Shown here: positions 1 through 19,275 of the stretch, piece after piece
How the letters are laid out: each line of letters begins with the position of its first letter
Numbering within the stretch: the stretch's first letter is position 1
NCBI GenBank assembly: GCA_028583405.1
Contig: CM053256.1
Span: 15,406,107 to 15,470,106 of the forward strand
DNA from: Pogonophryne albipinna
Taxonomy: Eukaryota; Chordata; Actinopteri; Perciformes; Artedidraconidae
DNA: 64,000 bases
Reading direction: 5' to 3'
Position numbers and translations under genes: made by a program
The notes under the pieces: generated by a model
Database searches by the model: none
The model's input: the letters and a program-made list of their open reading frames with translations, nothing else
Told to the model about the DNA's origin: nothing

Positions 1-3000
1 AATAACCGTTTGAGAAATGTAAGATTATTACCTCTATGGCCCTAGTTCCTATCTTACTTTTAGATATATTTTAATAGTCTCTTATCCGTCTATCAGTCTT
101 CATTTTCAGCAAGAAAACATTTGGTTGAATGCAGTACAAACATCTTTAGACTTTTAGATCATGATCTATTGATCATGAAATAATTGCTGGTTGCAGACCT
201 ATTATAATTGTACATGTTATTGGTATTGTATATCATGTTCTACTGTGCCTTTCTAAGATGACACCAAAATAGTTTCCAAAAACACAGACAAAATAGTTTC
301 CAAATACACAGCTGCGACCTTAAATCTTGCGTTCAGAGAGAGAGAAAACAATTGCAACAAGAAACAGACAATTCAGGAAATCGAACAACGGAGTCATAAA
401 AGTAATGTCAACCAATGGGTTTCTGACATCCTGTGGTTTAAAGGTCTAAAACCACAACTGAAGACATTACATAATAAGTCCTTCAGCTTCATGGGGAATC
501 CCCTGAAATGCTGTCTCATGTCTGCAGAGTGTCATTAGACATTAGGGTCCGATTTTATATCCATTTTTTAGGAATGCACGGAAAATGTTGTTTCATATTC
601 AGTACCAACGCGGTGCCAACGCTTACATGGGTCGCATAATGACCAGAAACCATGGAAAAGGTTGTTTCATCTATGCAGCCGCTAAAATCCACTCTCAGGT
701 CTGAGATGAAGTCATGAGAAGCGCAGTGCCAGTTTGTGCTGCGGTTTCAGTAGAAATATCAGATTCTGTTCACGGGAATCTTGAAATTTAGCATCAACCT
801 CTCTTTAAGTTTCCCACAAGCACTACTGACGCACCAAGGAGAGAATCTGTGAGGAATATCAGGTCAGATATCCGCCATGATAATTACATCCTTGGGTGCA
901 TCTGGCACAAAGATTAGCCAAGACTGCATCTGGTGCTGTATTGGCAACAAATGACCAAGAGACAGTCTTTGTCTCTGGAGATTCTGTCTAGTCAAATTTA
1001 TGTCATTCTTTAGAGGAAGAAAATCATTTTATATACATTACAGTGAACTGATTTTCATTGTCTTTTTATTGGGATTCAAACAATAGCAGTCTGAGCTAAA
1101 GACAAAATCAATATCCCTGCAAAATACTTTTTTCATTCATGCAATCTGTAAGAGAGAGGTTCAGTATTCTCACACAGTGCAAGCATAAATAAATCTTTAT
1201 CCTCTGCACTATATCTGAGTCTGTGCCAGACAATCTGCAGTGAATAAAAAAAAGGAAGCACAACTTCAGGAATGAAAGGTTGTGCCGTTTAACCGAGACA
1301 TTATAAACTGATCCCTGTATTTAAAGTTTCCTCTTTAAATAAGCTGTTAAAGTGCTCTATCATGCATGAAAAGGAACAAGTGAAGAATACTTTTTGCATT
1401 GTCGTGTGATACTCTACTGCAAACAGGAACTCAAAAATAAATGGCAACTGAGCCCTACAGCACATGAAGGAGGCATATCGTGCTTTTTTTAAGCTTCAAA
1501 CTTGTATTTTGGGTTATTGCTAGAACATGTTGACATGCTTTGACTTAAAACACATTATTTTTTCTAACAACGTCTGTCTCAGTATACATATATTCACCCT
1601 TTGTCTAAAACACTTAATTTTAACGCCTGCCTCTTTGACACGCCCTCCCAGAAATAGTAAGTAGTTAGATCAGAATTAAAAGTAGAACATATTGCGTTAT
1701 GAGTAAGTACAGTCATATAATAAAATCATTATTTTTATACATGGCACACAGAGGAAAAAGGATAAACGTTGATCTTTTAAAAGATGCAGTCAGCCCCCAT
1801 GGAGTGCTGTGACAGCATGTGTCTATGAATAATATGGATATGCATCACATGGTGATACCGTGACAGGAATTTGAGCCTAAATGGAATGAAATAAGTGCTG
1901 TATTTGAAAGTAATTAAGTTCACGGAAAATATGTAATCATTTTCCAAAGTATAACCACATCAGGGTGACTTTTTCATTTCCATAGCGCTATTTTCTTCAG
2001 GAATATTTTAGTCTTTATTCTCAAAGGCCATACACATTTTTAACTTCTCCCTCATCACTCTAATCATCATAGTTTCTTCATTTATAATAATTTTAATTCA
2101 AGTGACAAGCCAAAGCTGTTTGCAATGAATATCAAAAGATAAAACTTAGAAATAGTTTAGGACAGAATTATGATGTATTAGTGATGCGACAATTTAACTG
2201 TGAAGTTTCAGCCAACACTGCCCAAACTCAGACTTGGTCAGGTGTGGAAGTGCAAGATAGACGTGCATGAATGTTTTTTTACAATCACACAAACACACAA
2301 TTTCTCTTGATAGAAAAACAAAACTGTAGCGTTTATATGGCATGTGTAAATGCATACTACATGTCTCTGCTAGAAGACAAAGAACTAAGAAAACATAAAA
2401 AAACAGACTAATGGCCGTGTCCTTTTTGCGTTTTATACTGTATGTTTAACTATTACAGACAGCTTTAAAACAAACTCTGTGTCTCTGTGACAAACAAAGA
2501 GTGATTCTAGGAAATATCCGAGACAGTTCAAATGTAGAAGTTGTTTCTAGGAAAAGAGACGTCTGCATCTGGAACAGATCAGATTCACAGAATCAAAGAA
2601 AGATGAAGAGATAGAAAGAGAAGAGCTTTCAGTGATACAAGGGAGACGACATCGTAATGTGAATATGCTGTTCTGTAACTGATGTGAGTCTGCTTTGTTA
2701 TTTTGTTTCCTTACTGAGGAAGCATATCTGGAATTTAACTGATTTGAGTGAGACTCAGGGAGAGTATTGCATAAGATGAGAAGATTAAAGGAAATATAAA
2801 TATATAGTAATGGGTATCTATCTACTCAAAATACAGAGACAATTACACACTGCACGGTATAACAATAACAACAGAAAAACTGCATATATAACAGATACAC
2901 TATGACCCTGTGAGTAAAATTATAACAATGAGGCAATAGGACCCTGTCCGTGCTTCTTCCTAGGATGTGTGCTTACTGAATTTCAATATGGACAGTATGG

Positions 3001-3115
3001 ATGCCTACTTATAACCAGAAATCTCCAATTTGAATCTTATTTATATGACCTAGTAGGCAGGAAACCCACAACATAACATATTTAATATCTTCTTTAAAAA
3101 CAATCTTAAACTTAC
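1..3115. other. Presumed tnfrsf11b intron, no recognisable exon
   Basis: AT-rich DNA downstream of exon 3 in the direction of transcription. I looked on the minus strand for cysteine-rich CRD3/4 or a death-domain-like exon and saw none. It is therefore most simply intron 3, continuing beyond the window edge. No transposon termini were recognised. Confidence 0.5.
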
Positions 3116-11891
<8,776 letters not shown>

Positions 11892-11944
11892 CTCCACTGT
11901 GTAAAAGTGAACTGCGGTATGATGGGGTCTCCATCACAGATCTG

Positions 11945-11952
11945 TATTTATA
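11945..11952 (-). promoter_or_regulatory. TATA-like box of tnfrsf11b
   Basis: Read on the minus strand the sequence is CTGTATAAATACAG, a good TATA box, lying 54 bp upstream of the first in-frame ATG and about 87 bp upstream of the preferred one. A start site about 30 bp downstream (around 11915) would give a short 5' UTR. A GA-rich tract lies directly upstream (11963-12000). The placement fits a promoter, but no transcript evidence is available. Confidence 0.55.
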
Positions 11953-11962
11953 CAGTAGACTC

Positions 11963-12000
11963 GGGAGCGAGGGAGAGGGAGAGAGAGAGAGGGAGAGAGT
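11963..12000. repeat. Purine-rich (GA)n tract upstream of tnfrsf11b
   Basis: About 38 bp of GAGGGAGAGGGAGAGAGAGAG-type sequence on the plus strand, 10-50 bp upstream of the TATA-like box. Such tracts can bind GAGA-type factors or adopt triplex structure, but here it may simply be a microsatellite. Confidence 0.6.
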
Positions 12001-13130
12001 GCCCACCCACCTTGTTATCCAGTGAGTGCACAAACCTCTCTCTGTCTCTCCCCTCAATCCTAAAAATAAATTGTTGCATCCTCAAGTGTTGCGTTGCAAT
12101 TACGTAAAGAAAGGCAATAATGTCGTAAGCAACTATGAAGGAAACAAAGCAGTCTAAAAAGAAATATCCAATGAACATCAAAAGATGCGAATTTTTTTGT
12201 GAATTTAGAATAAGAGTAAAAAGCAAAGCAAATATCCCCTTAACAACTTTGACTAATTGTGTCAAATTGTAGAGGAATAGGCCTACTGTAAAGTAACAAC
12301 AAAAGTCACTTATTTCCAGGGAAGGGAATACATCAACTATTGCTATTACATACAAAAGTGTTTATTTGCTGGGAATGTGAGTTTTACATTTTTAGATAAA
12401 GAGAAAGCCTATAATGTATCGGTTTGACATTTTTCTTATGATGGTAATATAATACAGCGATGAGGTAAAATTTGAAAGCAACTATTTCCATATGCCTATA
12501 TATAAATTATAAAGCATGACGAAGTGGTTTGTTATGTGTTTGACAAGCAGTCTGTAACAAACCCACACCTGCAAAGTTTGCCAGCATGTACATTCAATGA
12601 TTGATAGGGGTTTATTTGGACCAGTCAAAATTATTTTGTTAGGCGGATTATGCTTATTTGAACATTTGGAAATGGTGTCTCAGTAAATTCTGACATCACG
12701 GTGTATGTGCTGAGGAGAAGAAATTTGAGGCACAACAATCAAAGATGAAAATAATTATTTTACTCTATTTTGTTTAATTGTTACCTATCCCATAACTAAT
12801 TTCCACTAACAATTTTTCTTAAGCCTTTACTTATTCATGTAAATGTAAATTCATGTACATTTCACGGAGAGCCATGTTTTCTTTTTGGAGGTCCTGATCA
12901 TACTTACAGTGATAAACATTATCCTGCAGTCCTGGGATTAAACCAGCAACCTGTTAAAGCACAATTGACTGCTAAGCTGTATTGTGATATTTGTATGTAA
13001 CTTAATATGTATATGGTTAAATAAACTGTATGAAAACCAGATTAAACTGCATTCAGTATATAAATAAATACAAATGTTTTTATTAAAATAAAGCATGACT
13101 CAAGGTCCACTTACTAGCCAATTATACACA
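12001..13130. other. Upstream flank of tnfrsf11b, no gene seen
   Basis: AT-rich sequence upstream of the promoter. The longer minus-strand open frames here (around 11948-12355) have no recognisable family and no supporting splice or signal structure. Regulatory sites may exist but cannot be read from one sequence. Confidence 0.5.
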
Positions 13131-13384
13131 CGGCATCTATTGCACGTCTGTCCGTCCTGGGAGAGGGATCCCTCCTCTGTTGCTCTCCCTGAGGTTTCTC
13201 CCATGTTCCCCTTTAAACTGTGGGTTTTCTCTGGAAGTTTTTCCTTGTACGGTGTGAGGGTCTAAGGACAGAGGGTGTCGTATTGTCATACTGATATTCT
13301 GTACAAACTGTGAAGTCCACTGAGACAAATGTAACATTTGTGATATTGGGCTAAATAAATAAACATTGATTGATTGATTGATTA
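13131..13384 (+). repeat. Teleost LINE/SINE 3' end with (ATTG)n tail
   Basis: The sequence has the conserved string GGGAGAGGGATCCCTCCTCT, a TTTTTCCTTGTACGGTGTGAGG block, GTCTAAGGACAGAGGGTGTC and GATATTGGGCTAAATAAATA, ending in ATTGATTGATTGATT. I know this order from a very common teleost non-LTR retrotransposon 3' end. The tail of short tandem repeats fits target-primed insertion. The 154-aa open frame antisense to it (13137-13601) is not a gene. The exact clade is uncertain. Confidence 0.7.
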
Positions 13385-13680
13385 TAATGTCTAATAAAAC
13401 TACCCAATTACAAGCGCCATGTTCCTCTAGTTTCCTTGGGTCCCGAATAAAGAAACACATAGCTAACTCCATCTGTTGATGACCATTAAATGTAGTTGAA
13501 AGAGCTAGGAAGTGGATCTTTATTTTCTCGCAGATCAAACATGTTATACCTTTCCGAGATATCAGTCTTCCAAAGCTACACAATTGTGCGTCCTGCATCA
13601 AATGTTGTTGAACAATAAATAATTGTTCAATCTGTTACCCTATACTTCTATAATTGTGAGATATTCATTGACATGATGCA

Positions 13681-13836
13681 GTCCCTAGCCCCTAACCTTA
13701 ACCATCACAACTAAATGCCTAACCATAACCCTAACCTCTAACCCAAACATTAAAACCAAGTATGAACCTTCAAATTGTTTTTTGAAGGTCTCTATAAAAG
13801 GTCAGGAAAAAGTGAGGACCAAACGAGGTCCTCACT
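13681..13836. repeat. CTAACC-rich tract followed by a 10-bp hairpin
   Basis: Irregular CCTAACCTTAACC / CCTAACCATAACCCTAACC sequence (about 13690-13745) resembles degenerate telomere-type repeats. It is followed at 13811-13836 by a perfect inverted repeat, AGTGAGGACC / GGTCCTCACT, with a 6-nt loop. I recognise a similar combination from fish interspersed repeats, so it is probably the remnant of a mobile element rather than a true interstitial telomere. Confidence 0.45.
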
Positions 13837-13859
13837 TTCAAAACATTTTGTCCATTAAA

Positions 13860-15997
13860 CATAAATTGGTTCTCACAAAATTAAATATCTACCAATGAAG
13901 TTAATCCAGACATTCACCAGTGATAGTTCCAGTTTAAAACTTAAAATGTAGTTTATCTTACTCTAATGTTGTCTGTTTCATATCTTAAATAAAGTGTTCT
14001 TAAAACCTTTATGGATCACAGTAGTCAAATACAAGGTTTCAAAGTAAGAGAAACTCCCACAGTGAGGTTAAAATACATCATGGGTACTGGACAACTCACG
14101 TAGTAAACCCAAAAAGGGCACTCCCACACTGATCTTAACATATGATGCTGATACAAGACCTCTGATGTCAGAGGTCCTAGAAACAACGTTGTCTTTTTTT
14201 AGCCGCTCGCTCTCCACCCCCATGAAGAGGCATGACAAAATGTCACAGCCAGCTGACGTAGAAGCACAAGTTCTCAAATGGATCAGAGAAAATACACACT
14301 CACCCACCTACGAGTCTCTTAGGCATGTGAGAGAGGTCTTAGTGGTGAGGTCACAGCTCACCACAGGAGGACACATACTGTACACATACACATACTGTAT
14401 ACACATACAAAGGCAGAAAAATACACATATCTTTCAGTATTGAGGTCAAGATACACCACAACAATGATGGAGCGGAAGCTAGACATCTATACTCTCAAAC
14501 ACACACTCATGACGAGCCTGACGTCTCAGCTGGCAGTCTGAAGCGCATGAGCAGGGAAACGTGGGTGTTAGGAGGTGAACCATACACACATTTAAATAAA
14601 AATACATCTATTTGCTGACTCACCGTATGCCCATTAATGGGGCTGGTTTAGGCCTGTCAGCAACAATTATAGGATATTTTTTATTTATTTGAGGCTAAGC
14701 GTTGTCTCCTCAACCGTAGCCGGTGTGTAGCGTATTTGTTTTTAATTATGTTCCTGAAGCATGAATAATACATGAAATGAACCGCCGTATGGGACAATAG
14801 CGTTTCATCTGTCTGTCTGGTCAATGTGGATCAAAAAGGGATTTAAATTAAACTGCAAAGATGATGAGATTAGTTCATTGTGGTGCTTTTTACATCTTGT
14901 TTGCATACTACAGGCAGATATTGGATCCATCTCCACCATAGCCTAATATTGTTGAGATCCATGGTAACTCCTGTGTTCATATGTGTATATTTGTCTGGTT
15001 GCATAGTAGCGTGTGTGTGGTTATGTCTATATTAACCAGTAGTCTAGCTTATACATAGAGGTCCCACACATTTACATAACAGATTTCATAAACAAATGAA
15101 CAAAAAAGGGAACTCATAACTGTTGTTGTGTCAATGGTGACATGTAAAGGAGACAGTGACCTTTACCTATCTACATGACTTTGACTAGTGTATGCAAATC
15201 AAGCTTATTTGTAGGCAAACTTCGGAGAGAGAAAGAGATAGCAGATAAGAAAAACAGGATCCAATCATTCTGTTGACAGGCCCACAAAGAACCCAGAATT
15301 AAAAGCAGATATAATATCAGATATTAAAAATTATTGTATTAAGGAAGCAACTATAAAGTACAAATATTAACCCAAACTGTATCTGGATGATGTGGCAAAG
15401 ACTATGAGGGTCCTCATTGAACTGTGCATATTCTACATGCCTGTGGTATTCACTTTTACAGGCCAGTTAATGGTCACTGTAACTGCTACCCCTGAACATT
15501 TTAAATAAAATGTCTTCCTTTTCACATTTCTGTACTGTTCAAAATACTTGAGGGATAATATGTGTAGCTAATAGGTTATGTATTTCTCTGTCTGTGGATT
15601 CAGGAACATTTGAGGATAGAGGATGTCATAAGTTACACATATTTTAGAGCACTCAAAGATAAATGTATGGTTGTGGGCTTCATAATTAAAATGTTCTTAT
15701 CTTGTTTTAAAATTGCCATAGGCTTGAATGATATTAGCAATACACCACATAAGCCCCATGGCAAGATGCTCTTTAGTTTAAATTATGTTGGCACACAACA
15801 CATAAATGGCCCCTTGCAGATAAAACTAGAGTATTTTGGGTGCCCCGTCTAAATTAGCTGATGTCCATGCAACTTCCATGGTTTAGGTACATTTTTTTAG
15901 AAGCGAAAAACACAAAACATATAATTATACTTAGCCAACATGGGAAAGTTGTGGTTGCATATCCGAGGGAGGAAGTTCATTTCGATGGCAAATATAA
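13860..15997. other. Intergenic DNA, no gene recognised
   Basis: AT-rich stretch between the LINE tail region and the left end of the DIRS element. Open frames at 14165-14443 and 15610-15852 have no recognisable domains or plausible splice context and were not called as genes. Confidence 0.5.
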
Positions 15998-16046
15998 AAC
16001 TATAGGTTACTTACGTAACCCCAGTTCTCAGAGTAACATGAAGTGA

Positions 16047-16219
16047 GATGTCTCACTATGGGATGCGCCTCAACGCGTATGCAAACAGAAGCATCAATCT
16101 CATTACGCCAATCCTGATTGGCTGGTGATCTTGACGTCAACGTCAGGGAATCCACCCACCCTTTAAGTAGCTTGCGCTACGACGCAGCGTCATTCAAAAA
16201 TAAGCACCTCTTCTCGCTT
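16047..16219. repeat. DIRS left inverted terminal repeat
   Basis: Reverse complement of 21398-21564. The shared sequence runs from GATGTCTCACTATGGGATG through GTTTGCATACGCG to the CTCTTCTCGCTT block. The only clear difference is a 4-6 bp indel near 16198-16204. The near identity of the two arms suggests a fairly recent insertion. Confidence 0.93.
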
Positions 16220-16243
16220 TGCCTTAGCAAGAAGGGCCGTCTG

Positions 16244-16340
16244 GTGAGACATCTCACTTCATGTTACTCTGAGAACTGGGGTTACGTAAGTAACCTATAG
16301 TTCTCATTCATAACACTCCGTTCGATGTCTCACTATGGGA
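16244..16340. repeat. DIRS internal complementary region (ICR)
   Basis: Bases 16244-16299 are the reverse complement of 16001-16056 (left outer end). Bases 16300-16340 are the reverse complement of the right outer end near 21548-21588. The join reads CCTATAGTTCTCATTC, so the shared GTT sits exactly at the junction. In the DIRS replication model the ICR templates the closure of the circular DNA intermediate. It overlaps the last codons of the recombinase frame. Confidence 0.92.
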
Positions 16341-17339
16341 TATTGAAACTCCCGTATTGCTAGACATGCTTATCTCGAAAATCACCAAAACAACCAGAAC
16401 TTTACAGGTAGAACTCTGTCTCAACACGGGACCCAGCATTGCGCGGGCCACACTTGGAGCAGAGACATCTAGCCTGTAAAGGCGGACAAAAGTGAGCGGC
16501 GAGGACCAGCTCGCTGCTGCACAAATGTCTTGGATGGAAACACCCTTGAACAAAGCCCAGGATGTAGCCAGTCCACGAGTAGAATGAGCACGCAGGCCCG
16601 TTGGTGCCTGCAAACCTTGACTCGTATAAGCCAGAGCAATCGCTTCCACAATCCAGTGGGAGAGCCGTTGCCTGGTAACGGGCTTGCCCTTCTGAGGGTT
16701 AGCCCAGGATACAAAGAGTTGGTCATTACAACGAAACTCTTTTGACCTGTCCATATAGATGCGTAAAGCACAAACTGGACACAGCAAATTCGGCCGCTGT
16801 TCCTCAGAGGAACACAGCAGCGGAGGAAATGCCACAATGTCAATGGGGGTACATGAGCCAACCACCTTAGGTATAAAGGCAGGGTTGGGCTTCAGCAACA
16901 CTCTCGTTTGCCCCGGGGCAAACTGAGTGCATGAAGGATGTACAGAGAGCGCATGAATGTCACTGACTCGCTTGGCAGATGCCAGAGCCAGTAACAGCAC
17001 TGTCTTCAGTGACAGGTGTTTCATGTCAGCTTCTTCCAGGGGTTCAAATGGAGGTCGAGTGAGCCCATCTAAAACCATTGCCAAATCCCATAAGGGCACC
17101 AGTGACCTGGAAACAGGGAGGAGCCTGCGAGCCCCTTTCATAAAACGGCAGACCAAAGGATGTTGGCTAGCCGTCTTTCCCTCAAAGCCCACATGGCATG
17201 CAGCAATAGCAGCCAGGTACACTTTGATCGTAGAGAAAGCTCTGTGTTTATCAATTAAGTCCTGTAGAAATGATAAAATCACCCCGACAGGACATTGAAA
17301 AGAGATGTGTCCTTTTTGAAGGCACCACTCCTCAAACAC
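16308..17339 (-). CDS. DIRS tyrosine recombinase
   Basis: A 343-residue open frame with the tyrosine-recombinase active site in order: Arg124 in SAKRVSDIHAL, His252 and Arg255 in AHSTRG, and Tyr288 in FVRLYRLDV. It would insert the circular cDNA by site-specific recombination, replacing the integrase of LTR elements. The catalytic core looks intact. The call starts at the first Met, but similarity continues upstream in another frame (SLYDCKWR just before FEEWC), so the real N-terminus is longer and was separated by a small deletion or shift near 17340-17360. The C-terminus runs into the ICR. Functionality is uncertain because the start is damaged. Confidence 0.85.
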   Translation of the reverse strand: MFEEWCLQKGHISFQCPVGVILSFLQDLIDKHRAFSTIKVYLAAIAACHVGFEGKTASQHPLVCRFMKGARRLLPVSRSLVPLWDLAMVLDGLTRPPFEPLEEADMKHLSLKTVLLLALASAKRVSDIHALSVHPSCTQFAPGQTRVLLKPNPAFIPKVVGSCTPIDIVAFPPLLCSSEEQRPNLLCPVCALRIYMDRSKEFRCNDQLFVSWANPQKGKPVTRQRLSHWIVEAIALAYTSQGLQAPTGLRAHSTRGLATSWALFKGVSIQDICAAASWSSPLTFVRLYRLDVSAPSVARAMLGPVLRQSSTCKVLVVLVIFEISMSSNTGVSISHSETSNGVL

Positions 17340-17352
17340 CCTCCACTTACAG

Positions 17353-18330
17353 TCATAGAGAGACCTGGTGGAGGATAGTGTTTATCACCTTCTGAGGGAG
17401 CCCCACTGTATTCAGATTGTACCACTCACGGGCCAGGCCCATAGTGCCAAGCGCTCTGGGTGTGGGTGAAAGATCGCCCCCCCCCCCCCCGCCTGAGACA
17501 GTATGTCCCTGCGTAGTGGGAGCTGCCACGGCTGCCCGCACAGCAGCTGATATATCTCCGCCAGCCAGTACATTGCAGGCCAGTGCGGAGCTATCAGGAT
17601 AAGTGTGTGGCGTTGTTCTCTCACTCTGGCCAGAGTTGGGGGTATCAGAGCCAGGGGTGGGAACGCGTACAGAAGGACCGGAGGCCAAACGTGCGCGAGC
17701 GCATCCACACCTAACGGTGCGTTTAAATCGCGCATTGAAAAGAACAGCTGACATTGAGCATTTTCTTTTGATGCGAACAGATCTACCGCTCGGCCGTAAC
17801 GCACCCACAGCTGACTCACAATTATTGGATGTAGAGTCCAGTCTGCATATAGTGGTGCACCTCTGGACAGCAGATCCGCTTCGAGGTTCATCACTCCTGG
17901 TACGTGCGTCGCTCTCAGAGAGAGGAGACGTCCGCAGCTCCATAAGATCAGTTTGCGTGCCAGCATGTGTAACTGGAGAGAACGCAAACCCCCTTGGCGG
18001 TTTATATACGATATTGTGGTCGTGTTGTCTGTCCTCACGAGGACATGATGTCCTCTGAGAAAAGGCAGAAAGCGTTTCAGGGTGAGGAACACCGCTAAAA
18101 GCTCCAGATAATTTATGTGTGACCGTTGGAGGTCTCTGCTCCAGAGACCCCTCACAGGTCGACCTTCGTATATACCCCCCCAGCCCGTCAGACATGCGTC
18201 TGTGGTGACCACCTTCCGCGATAAGACAGCACCCATAGACACGCCCCGTACTAGAAAAAGTCGGGTGTAGCCAGTGGCGCAGAGCCATTACGCATTTCAT
18301 AGTGACCATCACTCTCCGCGCGTCATCTGA
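17353..18330 (-). pseudogene. DIRS RNase H and connecting region, frameshifted
   Basis: The frame at 17412-18242 encodes an RNase H with Asp15 (TTDACLTGW), Glu47 (YLELLAV), Asp72 (VRTDNTTT) and Asp123 (NLEADLLSR), so the four catalytic acids are present. The bridge from RT to RNase H uses a second frame (MMVTMKCVMALRHWLHPTF), and neither frame matches that of the RT. At least two small frameshifts therefore lie between about 18240 and 18330. A C-run (17469-17484) near the end of this domain makes Pro/Gly runs and is a plausible mutation or assembly-error spot. Confidence 0.82.
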
Positions 18331-19275
18331 GGGCAGCTACCCAGCGCTGAAACTCCCTCATGTGTAAACGTCCCAGTCGTACCACCAGAATGGCTGACGC
18401 CATGAGCCCCAGCAACCGCAGACATGATCTGAAGAGAACATATTTGCGTGGCTGGAAATGAGCGAGGCAAGCCCTGAAGGCTTTCACTCTCTCTGCTGAC
18501 AAGCGGGCTGTAAAGGGCACCGAATTCAGGCGTAGGCCCAGGAAGAGTACAGTCTGGGCTGGAAACAACATGCTCTTTTCTGTGTTTATTTCAAAACCCA
18601 GGTCGAGCAGGTGTTTTACGAGGACATTCGTCTGTGTAATAGCCTCTTGCTCCGACTGTGTGAGGAGGAGCCAATCGTCCAGATAAGTTGCCAGGCGAAT
18701 ACCCTGTTGTCTTAACGGGGCTATAGCGGCTTCCGTACACTGTACAAACACTCGCGGGCTGAGAGACAGACCGAAGGGAAGTACTCTGTACTCGTAACAG
18801 ACACCCTGAAAGGCGAACCTCAGATATTTCCTGTGTGGGTAATATACTGGGATGTGGAAATACGCATCTTTCAGGTCGACTGATGTGAACCAGTCGTTTT
18901 GGCCGTAGCCGCTCTCAAAAGAGGGGCAGACGACAGACTGTTTATTGTTTTTATTGTTTTTCTTTTCATTTTTATTGACTGCGCCCTTGGCTTCAAGCCT
19001 GGAAACGACAGTGAAAAATGATTTATTTTGAAACAACAATGAAGACATGTGTTTATGTGACTTACACAGGCAGCGGAACTTGCTGTCTTTGATGTTAAGT
19101 CCATTTCCCTGATGGTGCAAACTTGAGGATGACATTCTGGCATCACTCGAGGCGGTGGGAAGATGGGGGCATGGTGGCACCCCGAAAACACATGAGCATC
19201 CAACACTGGAACGTGCTCTGGAGCTGGGAAACAGGGAACTTCCAGCTCCTTCATCGAGGAGAGGAGAGGAGGCTG
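18323..19275 (-). pseudogene. DIRS reverse transcriptase lacking its fingers region
   Basis: From about 18905 down the frame is a typical DIRS RT palm and thumb: DWFTSVDLKDAYFHIP, RVLPFGLSLSPRVF, the YLDD active site in LATYLDDWLLL, and the LGLMASAILVVRLGRLHM end. Upstream, between the gag stop (19276) and 18905, I do not see the expected N-terminal fingers motifs. Instead there is unrelated sequence rich in Lys/Asn with AATAAA-like A-runs on the minus strand. The frame is open through it, but the protein would lack a required part of the RT. The open frame technically extends to 19780, overlapping gag in another frame. Confidence 0.8.

Noticed and set aside
13137..13601. 154-residue minus-strand frame
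   Set aside because: Half of it is antisense to a LINE/SINE 3' end and its tandem repeat tail; no domain.
14165..14443. 92-residue frame between the LINE tail and DIRS
   Set aside because: No domain and no conserved motif; likely chance.
17603..18058. Plus-strand frame of 151 residues
   Set aside because: Antisense shadow of the DIRS RNase H region.
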